NCBI GenBank assembly: GCA_021812955.1 | Contig: JAKAMJ010000017.1 | Span: 1 to 10,111 of the forward strand | Direction of reading: 5' to 3' | Length of the DNA: 10,111 nt | DNA from: a bacterium | Lineage (GTDB): Bacteria > Patescibacteriota > Minisyncoccia > Phycocordibacterales > Phycocordibacteraceae | Shown here: one piece after another, positions 4,963 to 10,111 of the stretch | Layout: each line of letters starts with the position of its first letter | How positions within the stretch are numbered: position 1 is the stretch's first letter | Notes under the pieces: model-generated | Database searches by the model: none | The model's input: the letters and a program-made list of their open reading frames with translations, nothing else | What the model was told of the DNA's origin: nothing | Position numbers and translations under genes: made by a program

Positions 4963-7725
4963 CTAGTTCGAAAGATATCGCTCGCGGATCATGTTCTCAA
5001 CTGTAGCACGGTCGCGGCCGTATGTGAGCGCGGATAGCTGGATGAGGTCGTCAACTTGCGCCGCGTTTACCGGGGGCAGGTCAGGCGTCTTCATGTCGAA
5101 CGGCTGCTGCGGCACGCCTCCCGACAATATCTTCACATACGCGTTCCTGTTCTCGATATTCACGAAATCGAGCGCTTTGAAGGTCGGCGCGAACTGCTTG
5201 GCGAAGAACTCCGCGTCTTCTTCGCCGACGCGGAAGACGGCCATGTTGCCCACGTTGCCGAAGACCGCGTTACGCGTCTTCTCTTCTATCTGATTCAGGA
5301 ACTGATGCGCCATCGAAAGCCCGAGCTTGTATTTGCGCGCTTCGGAGAGGATTCCCGGGATGGAATCGGTCGTGACGTTCTGGAACTCGTCGATGTAGAG
5401 ATAGAACGGCGGATACACAGCGCGCGGATTATCCGCGCGCGAGAGTGCCGCCATAAAGAGCTTCCCGACGATGATAAGCCCGAGCAAGTTCGCGTTGCGC
5501 TCGCCCAGGCGGCCCTTCGAGAGGTTCACGAGCAGTATCTTCTTGGTGTCCATGACCTCGCGGAACTTGAAAGAGGACTTCTGCTGCCCGACGATGGGGC
5601 GGATAAAATCGTTCGCCGTGAAGTCGTCGAACTTGTTGGTGATGTACGGCACGATATTCTCGAGCGACGCGTCGCCGCCGGCCTTCGTCGCGATCTCGTT
5701 CCAGAACTGGTTCACTATCGGGTTCATGCTCTTGCGCAGCTTCTGCTCGCGGAACTCCTTGTTGCTCAGAACGCGCGCGATATCGAGGATCGTCGAACCG
5801 CTCGACGGGTCTTCCATCACGAGGAGTGTCGCATTGCGGAAGTATTGCTCGAAGGCAGGACCCATGCTCTCGGGCACGTCGCCATACAGGCGCTTGAAGA
5901 TCATGAGAAGCTCATTCACGATGAATGTCTTCTGCTCCGGGCGCGACATATCGTATTCGAGGAAGTTGAGCGCGAACGGGCGCGAGAGGTCGGCCGGGTC
6001 GAAATAGATGACATCCTTGTATCGCTCGGGCGGCACAGAGGCCAGGATATCGAAGATGTCCGACCCGTGCGGGTCGATGAAACAGCAGCCGTCGCCGTTC
6101 TTGATGTCCTGCATGATCATAGACTTCATGAGTCCCGTCTTGCCGGTGCCAGTCTGACCGATGACGTACAAGTGCCGCAACCGGTCTTCCGGGCTCAGGT
6201 ATATTTCCGTCGCCATACCGCGATACGAATTGATACCGAGCAAGCTGCCAGACTTGGTGAGCGCGAGCGGCGCTGGCGCATGCGCGGCGCGCGACTGCTT
6301 CAGGTGCGGAGAGCTCTCGATGCCGGACGGCGGAAAGTGGTAGAGCGTCGTGAGCTCGCGCAGCGAGAGCGGGAGCGCGTCGGCGGCAGGCAGTCGGAAT
6401 GAGAAATCCTCAAGCGCGTTCACCGCCTTCCTGCCGTCTGGCACTCGCTTGAACACGAGGCGATTCCCTTGCGTGTTCGCGAATTGATTGAACGACGCTT
6501 CGATGTCGCCGAGCATCTGGCCTGCGGCCTGTACGTCGCCCGTAGACACAACGAGGCGTATCGTCGCGCCGACGATCGGTGCCGCGATCTTCTTCTCCAC
6601 CTGCTCGATAAGCGACTTGTTCGCCTCAGCCTGCCGCATCTCGGCCTCTTTCGCTTTCGCTTCGTCCTTCGGCTTGCTCGAGAAGAGCGTCTTCCCCATC
6701 TGGAACAGGACTTCCCCGGCGAAACTTTCCGGCGTGTCGAACGCCGCCGAGCGGGGCTCGCCTTTGCGGAGCGCCTGCAGTATTCGGCGATAGTGCGCGA
6801 CATGCCGCTCGCCGCGCGGCTCGATAAGTATCTGGAGCGCGGCGCCCTCGCCGGCCGCCGCCATCTTGGCGAACGCGTTCATGACGGCGTTTATCGGGTC
6901 GTAGTCGAACTCGGCGTATTCCTTGAGCGGAAGCGCCGGATGCTGCGCGAGCTGCGCTTCGGAAATCGCGTTCGCGCCGTGCGCTGCGAATATGTTGTAA
7001 TCGGACGGCTGCGGGAGCAGGTGCGCGTCCGGGAATATCGCGAGCGCTTGTTTCTCGAAGAGATTCCGCTTTCCGTTGGGCACTGCGGCATAGAACCGGA
7101 GCTCCGGACTGTCTGCCGGCACCGCGAGCTCGAGCGCGAAGTACTGCGGCTCGCCGGGAACCGCATCGGCGACCGATAGTAGCCCGGCGTAGAATTGCTC
7201 CATGCCGGAAATGAGCTCTTTCAGCGTCTTCTGGCGGGACTGCGGTTCAGCGTCTTTCGGGCCTGGCAATACAACCTCGTAGAGCGTCATGTGGAGCGCT
7301 TTGAAACGCGGTGCTTTCTCGTCGAACCCTAGCGCCGGAAGACCGGCGGCTATGTGGCGCACCAAGTAGGCATGGAATCCGTCGGCGACGCGCGCGTCGC
7401 CAGTCCGCTCGAGCACAGCGAGCGCGTTCTTCACGCCCTTCTCTTCGAGCGTCTTCTGCAAACTCTTCACCGCTGCTTCGCTGCCGCCCAGGTCTAGCTC
7501 CGCAAGAATCGCGTCAGCTTCGGTCGCTTTCGTCTCTTCATTGAGCCGATACTCCGGAGCAAGTACGCTTTCAGGCGCGGCATGATGCTCGGCCACCTGG
7601 CCGGAGATTATCTGCGCGCGCTCTGCCTCGCTTACCCGCGCGAGCGCCGCCTCCTTCTGCGCCACCTGCTCGCGCAAGTACGCGAGCTCCTCTTCCGGGG
7701 TCGACAATTTTGGTATCGCTTCCAT
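4963..7725 (-). CDS. HerA/TraG-type secretion or DNA-transfer ATPase
   Basis: The 920-residue protein has an N-terminal coiled coil (about 9-35), a large mixed region (to about 490) with another charged helical stretch near 355-385, and a C-terminal RecA-like motor. Walker A is GQTGTGKT at 523-530 and Walker B is LYIDEFQ at 776-782. Further motor motifs are FIDPHGSD, NKFDDF and a sensor-like AHQF. This matches the VirD4/TraG/HerA (DUF87) group, hexameric ATPases that pump DNA or feed substrates to type IV secretion channels. Unlike classical VirD4 it has no N-terminal membrane helices, so it is probably soluble and recruited by the membrane protein encoded three bases downstream. I start at the ATG at 7725: a 38-residue in-frame extension to 7839 looks non-coding and would span the promoter region. 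It is the first gene of the minus-strand operon. Whether the substrate is DNA or protein cannot be decided here. Confidence 0.9.
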   Translation of the reverse strand: MEAIPKLSTPEEELAYLREQVAQKEAALARVSEAERAQIISGQVAEHHAAPESVLAPEYRLNEETKATEADAILAELDLGGSEAAVKSLQKTLEEKGVKNALAVLERTGDARVADGFHAYLVRHIAAGLPALGFDEKAPRFKALHMTLYEVVLPGPKDAEPQSRQKTLKELISGMEQFYAGLLSVADAVPGEPQYFALELAVPADSPELRFYAAVPNGKRNLFEKQALAIFPDAHLLPQPSDYNIFAAHGANAISEAQLAQHPALPLKEYAEFDYDPINAVMNAFAKMAAAGEGAALQILIEPRGERHVAHYRRILQALRKGEPRSAAFDTPESFAGEVLFQMGKTLFSSKPKDEAKAKEAEMRQAEANKSLIEQVEKKIAAPIVGATIRLVVSTGDVQAAGQMLGDIEASFNQFANTQGNRLVFKRVPDGRKAVNALEDFSFRLPAADALPLSLRELTTLYHFPPSGIESSPHLKQSRAAHAPAPLALTKSGSLLGINSYRGMATEIYLSPEDRLRHLYVIGQTGTGKTGLMKSMIMQDIKNGDGCCFIDPHGSDIFDILASVPPERYKDVIYFDPADLSRPFALNFLEYDMSRPEQKTFIVNELLMIFKRLYGDVPESMGPAFEQYFRNATLLVMEDPSSGSTILDIARVLSNKEFREQKLRKSMNPIVNQFWNEIATKAGGDASLENIVPYITNKFDDFTANDFIRPIVGQQKSSFKFREVMDTKKILLVNLSKGRLGERNANLLGLIIVGKLFMAALSRADNPRAVYPPFYLYIDEFQNVTTDSIPGILSEARKYKLGLSMAHQFLNQIEEKTRNAVFGNVGNMAVFRVGEEDAEFFAKQFAPTFKALDFVNIENRNAYVKILSGGVPQQPFDMKTPDLPPVNAAQVDDLIQLSALTYGRDRATVENMIRERYLSN

Positions 7726-7732
7726 TTCTTCC

Positions 7733-7738
7733 AGTATA
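7733..7738 (-). promoter_or_regulatory. Putative -10 of the secretion operon
   Basis: TATACT (five of six to consensus, minus strand) ends seven bases before the ATG at 7725. The intervening GGAAGAA has only a weak Shine-Dalgarno character. I see no convincing -35. The spacing would give a transcript starting at the ATG itself, as proposed for tgt. Confidence 0.45.
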
Positions 7739-7768
7739 AGGCATGCGTGCCCGCATCTGGCCAGAAGG

Positions 7769-7797
7769 TTGTGCATCAGCGAACAATCGGGTACAGT
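7769..7797 (+). promoter_or_regulatory. Putative pyrDC promoter and 5' leader
   Basis: TTGTGC (7769-7774), a 17-base spacer and TACAGT (7792-7797) form a modest sigma-70-like match. A start near 7804 leaves a leader of about 60 bases before pyrD. The leader is A-rich near its end, and I find no strong hairpin or recognisable attenuator in it. A second TTGTCA at 7821-7826 with CATAAA at 7844-7849 has correct spacing but would start transcription within the ribosome binding site, so it is less likely. Confidence 0.35.
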
Positions 7798-7852
7798 CCA
7801 CCAAGACGCACACCTGCTGTTTGTCAATCCACTCACCAAAAACCATAAAGAA

Positions 7853-7859
7853 AGGAGGT
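7853..7859 (+). promoter_or_regulatory. Perfect Shine-Dalgarno site for pyrD
   Basis: AGGAGGT lies five bases before GTG at 7865. It selects that GTG over the in-frame ATG at 7769, which would place promoter and leader sequence inside the coding region. Confidence 0.85.
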
Positions 7860-7864
7860 GTCCC

Positions 7865-8854
7865 GTGCAAAAGAAGATGGCGCAGTTCGGCCCCGTGTGG
7901 GGAGCATCAGGCGTTCAGGGATTTTTCGGCGAAAAGTACTGGTACCAGGAACTTTTCACCAAATATATCCCTGGATATTCCTTCAAAGGAGTGACATTTG
8001 TGGCAAAGACCGCAACCGCATTCCTCAACGTCGGTAATATGGCGCTCAAACAGGACGGCATCACACCCAAGGAGAAGCGCCCTGCCTGCGTCAAGCTCGG
8101 GCCATGGCAATTTCTCTGCGGCGTAACACTCAACGCGGTCGGGTTGTCGAACGTAGGCATCGAGAGGTTACGTAAAGAAGGACGGTGGCAAGAGCTCACC
8201 GAGCCGTTCATGATTTCCGTGATGGCGATCGGCCATGGACGAGCGGAACGTCTCCGAGAGATGCAAGAGATCGTCTCCCATCTCTCGAAGCTCCTCCCGG
8301 AACTTCACGCGCCAGTCGCTATCCAGCTCAACCGCTCGTGCCCGAACGTGAAGCATCAATCTGCGCGTCGGGAATTCGTGGAAGAGACGCTGGACGCGCT
8401 TGACCTGCTGCGATCGCTTCGCGTGCCTGTATTCGTGAAGCTCAATACGCTCACAGATGTACTCGACGCGAAAGGCATCGAAGAGCATCCGGCGTGCGCT
8501 GGATTAATCATCTCGAACACGTTGCCATGGGCGGCTATTCCGAGATGGATGCGAATCCTGTTTTTCGGCAGCACGACTTCTCCGCTCGCGCGCTTCGGCG
8601 GCGGCGGACTCTCGGGCTGGCCGCTTCGGCGGCGCGTGTGCAAATGGATTCGCGAGGCACGCGAGGTCGGCATCGAGAAGCACATCAACGCCGGAGGCGG
8701 CATCTTCGGACCCATCGGGGCCTGGAGCGTCTATCGCGCCGGCGCTGATTCGGTATCACTCGGCACTATCGCGACCGTGCGGCCGTGGATGCTCGGCATC
8801 ACCGTCCGGTTCGCCCACTGGCTGTTCACCAACCACCCAAGGAGGAAACAATGA
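7865..8854 (+). CDS. pyrD: Dihydroorotate dehydrogenase-like flavoprotein
   Basis: This 329-residue protein is a TIM-barrel flavoenzyme of the dihydroorotate dehydrogenase family, which oxidises dihydroorotate to orotate in UMP synthesis. Near the start, GASGVQGFFG corresponds to the N-terminal ASG motif. K48 in VAKTAT fits the FMN/substrate-binding Lys. QLNRSCPNV (C159) matches the NxSCPN loop whose Cys is the catalytic base of class 1 enzymes; class 2 has Ser there. VFVKLNT, the GGLSG turn, NAGGGIFGP and GADSVSLGT are the later FMN-phosphate motifs. No N-terminal membrane helix of the class 2 type is present. The electron acceptor cannot be read from sequence; no PyrK partner is adjacent. 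The GTG start follows a perfect Shine-Dalgarno sequence. The gene ends overlapping pyrC by ATGA, and the pyrC ribosome binding site lies in its last codons. The loops deviate from textbook members, so subclass is uncertain. Confidence 0.85.
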   Translation: MQKKMAQFGPVWGASGVQGFFGEKYWYQELFTKYIPGYSFKGVTFVAKTATAFLNVGNMALKQDGITPKEKRPACVKLGPWQFLCGVTLNAVGLSNVGIERLRKEGRWQELTEPFMISVMAIGHGRAERLREMQEIVSHLSKLLPELHAPVAIQLNRSCPNVKHQSARREFVEETLDALDLLRSLRVPVFVKLNTLTDVLDAKGIEEHPACAGLIISNTLPWAAIPRWMRILFFGSTTSPLARFGGGGLSGWPLRRRVCKWIREAREVGIEKHINAGGGIFGPIGAWSVYRAGADSVSLGTIATVRPWMLGITVRFAHWLFTNHPRRKQ

Positions 8855-9900
8855 GCACCAACCAAGGCGTCCCAGAAGGTACGGAGATTACTATCACTAA
8901 ACCCGATGATTGGCACGTCCATCTCCGAGACGGAGCTGAGATGAAAAGCGTCGTGGGATATACGGCGACACCATTCAGACGAGCGCTCATCATGCCGAAT
9001 CTGGAACCGCCTATCACCACAATCTACCAACTCATGAGTTACCGAAACCAGATCCTAGGAATGACATCCCACGGCTTCAATCCCTTTATGACTCTCTACC
9101 TAACTAACATGACCTCGCCGGACGAAGTCACACGTGCGGTTGCAGACGGATCTGTAAAGGCGATGAAGTTATACCCTGCCGGAGCAACGACAAACTCGGC
9201 TGCGGGCGTGACCGACATCACGAAGATCTACCCGGTGCTTGAGCGGATGCAAGAGCTGGGCATGGCGCTTAGTGTGCACGGCGAGACGTCCGACCCTTCT
9301 GTCGATCCATTCGACCGGGAACGAGTATTCGTCGAGAATCAACTTCAGCGAATCGTTGACGAGTTCCCGGATTTGAAAATCGTTCTGGAGCACGTCTCGA
9401 CAATCGAGGGCATCCAGTTTGTCGAACGACAGTGCGGGAATGTGGCTGCAACCATCACGGCGCACCATTTACTCCTGAATCGGAAGGCCATCTTTGTTGG
9501 CTGTCTGAGGCCGGAACACTTCTGCTTACCCATCCTGCAAAGCGAAAACCATCGCCTCGCTCTGCTCAAGGCGGCAACTTCAGGCAGCCCGAAGTTCTTC
9601 CTCGGCACCGACTCAGCTCCGCACAACAAGCACGCGAAGCACAACCTCGGTCGCGGCGGGTGCTTCACGGCACCCGTCGCGCTCGGATTGTACGCAGAAG
9701 CGTTCGAGCAAGCCGAGGCGCTCGACAAGCTTGAGGGGTTCGCAAGTCACTTCGGCGCGGACTTCTACGGCCTTCCACGCAATACGGAAACCATCACGCT
9801 CATAAAAGATCCGTGTGTGGTTCCCCTCGAATATCCGTTTGGAGGTGACTGGGTTGTCCCCGTCAGGTCCGGAGGTATGGTTCAGTGGAGAGTGAAGTAG
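8851..9900 (+). CDS. pyrC: Dihydroorotase, PyrC (E. coli) type
   Basis: The 349-residue enzyme cyclises carbamoyl-aspartate to dihydroorotate, the substrate of the upstream-encoded PyrD. Its length is almost that of E. coli PyrC (348). All metal-site residues are visible at nearly the same spacing: H22 and H24 (DDWHVHLRDG), the carbamylated Lys K106 (MKLYPAGATTNS), H143 (SVHGE), H181 (LEHVST) and D254 (LGTDSAPH). R26 and N50 fit the substrate-binding Arg and Asn. A functional zinc enzyme is therefore expected, in the cytoplasm. The ATG at 8851 overlaps the pyrD stop (ATGA), and AAGGAGG at 8839-8845 lies five bases upstream, a clear coupled start. The longer in-frame reading from 8785 is antisense-free but overlaps pyrD and lacks a ribosome binding site. 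The stop TAG is part of the palindrome at 9898-9918, and a strong terminator follows. Confidence 0.97.
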   Translation: MSTNQGVPEGTEITITKPDDWHVHLRDGAEMKSVVGYTATPFRRALIMPNLEPPITTIYQLMSYRNQILGMTSHGFNPFMTLYLTNMTSPDEVTRAVADGSVKAMKLYPAGATTNSAAGVTDITKIYPVLERMQELGMALSVHGETSDPSVDPFDRERVFVENQLQRIVDEFPDLKIVLEHVSTIEGIQFVERQCGNVAATITAHHLLLNRKAIFVGCLRPEHFCLPILQSENHRLALLKAATSGSPKFFLGTDSAPHNKHAKHNLGRGGCFTAPVALGLYAEAFEQAEALDKLEGFASHFGADFYGLPRNTETITLIKDPCVVPLEYPFGGDWVVPVRSGGMVQWRVK

Positions 9901-9918
9901 CCAGGTCTGACCTGGCTA
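9898..9918. repeat. Perfect palindrome overlapping the pyrC stop codon
   Basis: TAGCCAGGTC and GACCTGGCTA are exact reverse complements around one central T. The left arm begins with the pyrC stop TAG. With a one-base centre the real RNA hairpin would open three to five bases. The central GTCTGAC is the same seven-base core as in the two tgt elements, but the flanks differ. It could aid termination, protect the 3' end or bind a dimeric protein. Confidence 0.7.
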
Positions 9919-9923
9919 TCGTT

Positions 9924-9960
9924 ACGGGCGGCGACGCAAGTTGCCGCCCGTTTTGTATTT
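9924..9960 (+). terminator. Intrinsic terminator of pyrDC
   Basis: ACGGGCGGCGAC (9924-9935) pairs with 9940-9951 with one G-U pair and closes on a GCAA tetraloop. It is followed by TTTTGTATTT. The design, a long GC-rich stem with a GCAA loop and a T-run, is the same as the terminator at 2156-2195. Confidence 0.92.
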
Positions 9961-9975
9961 CGTTTTGAGTTTCCC

Positions 9976-9984
9976 TGCTACTAT
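9976..9984 (+). promoter_or_regulatory. Extended -10 element before the DedA gene
   Basis: TGCTACTAT fits the extended -10 form and ends six bases before the ATG at 9991. It differs from the element upstream of the DUF5663-like gene by one base. I see no good -35 upstream. It suggests a leaderless or near-leaderless transcript. Confidence 0.45.
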
Positions 9985-9990
9985 ATGCCC

Positions 9991-10111
9991 ATGCCAACCT
10001 TCCTCGCCGCCCTCGAACATCTCGACCCGATAGCGATTCTCCACGCCGGCGGTTATGTCGGCCTCGCGCTGCTCGTCTTCGCCGAGAGCGGCCTGCTTTT
10101 CGGGATATTCC
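9991..10111 (+). CDS. DedA-family membrane protein, N-terminal fragment
   Basis: Forty codons are visible before the window ends. After a short lead (MPTFLAALEHLDPIAILHAG) comes GYVGLALLVFAESGLLFGIF, which fits the first conserved DedA (SNARE-associated/VTT) segment, where G-Y-x-G-L-x-x-x-x-x-A-E-x-G precedes a Pro-Gly-Asp turn not yet reached here. DedA proteins are polytopic membrane proteins linked to lipid carrier recycling and envelope stability. There is no Shine-Dalgarno sequence. An in-frame ATG at 9985 is two codons upstream, directly after the -10-like hexamer, so 9991 is preferred. The gene starts a new plus-strand unit after the pyrDC terminator. Confidence 0.8.
   Translation, partial: MPTFLAALEHLDPIAILHAGGYVGLALLVFAESGLLFGIF

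Noticed and set aside
5420..5440. Perfect 10-base-arm palindrome in the ATPase gene
   Set aside because: It encodes the ordinary SRADNPRA segment just before Walker B, with no sign of an insertion; mostly alternating GC bases, so chance is likely.
6151..6158. AGTCTGAC, a copy of the repeat core, in the ATPase gene
   Set aside because: It is part of the conserved Walker A codons (GQTG), and no complementary arm lies nearby.
5056..6402. 448-codon open frame on the plus strand through the ATPase gene
   Set aside because: It lies antisense to the Walker A and B region of a clear ATPase, is Arg/Glu/Leu-rich from codon mirroring, and has no start signal.
7726..7839. 38-residue N-terminal extension of the ATPase
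   Set aside because: It covers the divergent promoter region, has Cys/Trp-rich sequence unlike the rest of the protein, and the ATG at 7725 begins a normal acidic coiled-coil N-terminus.

Overview
The window most resembles the genome of a candidate phyla radiation (Patescibacteria) bacterium, probably a Parcubacteria or Kaiserbacteria-type lineage. This rests on gene content and protein style: a soluble HerA/TraG-like secretion ATPase beside an Ala/His-rich membrane protein, a small acidic protein resembling the CPR-typical DUF5663 family, a TGT with extra loops, and a membrane-anchored FKBP. The DNA is GC-rich, densely packed and has short intergenic gaps. The taxonomic call is inference, because no rRNA is present.

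Layout. Minus strand, 1-1382: tgt followed by the first codons of uvrB, which overlap by 8 bases. Plus strand, 1507-2154: a lipoprotein of unknown function, divergent from tgt, with a perfect Shine-Dalgarno sequence. A GNRA-loop hairpin (2156-2195) closes it. It faces the end of a four-gene minus-strand operon that runs from 7725 down to 2204: HerA/TraG-type ATPase, multi-domain His-rich membrane protein, DUF5663-like protein, lipid-bilayer-anchored FKBP. Plus strand, 7865-9900: pyrD and pyrC, overlapping by ATGA, which catalyse consecutive steps of UMP synthesis and end in a strong intrinsic terminator. The window closes with the first 40 codons of a DedA-family membrane protein.

How the genes work together. 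The four-gene operon looks like a DNA- or protein-transport module: a cytoplasmic ATPase, a membrane partner with a large His-rich domain, a small accessory protein and an extracytoplasmic foldase. pyrC and pyrD form a short pyrimidine operon. tgt and uvrB are translationally linked housekeeping genes.

The most unusual feature is inside tgt. Two strong palindromic elements that share the core AAGTCAGACT/AGTCTGACTT lie in frame within the coding sequence. One is a perfect 24-base-arm hairpin. The other is a composite hairpin occupying the place where the Cys-x-Cys-x-x-Cys zinc motif of TGT should be. They behave like protein-coding palindromic insertions, analogous to Rickettsia palindromic elements. 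A second pattern is that several genes lack a Shine-Dalgarno sequence and instead carry a -10-like hexamer 6-7 bases before the ATG, suggesting leaderless transcripts alongside genes with perfect Shine-Dalgarno sites.
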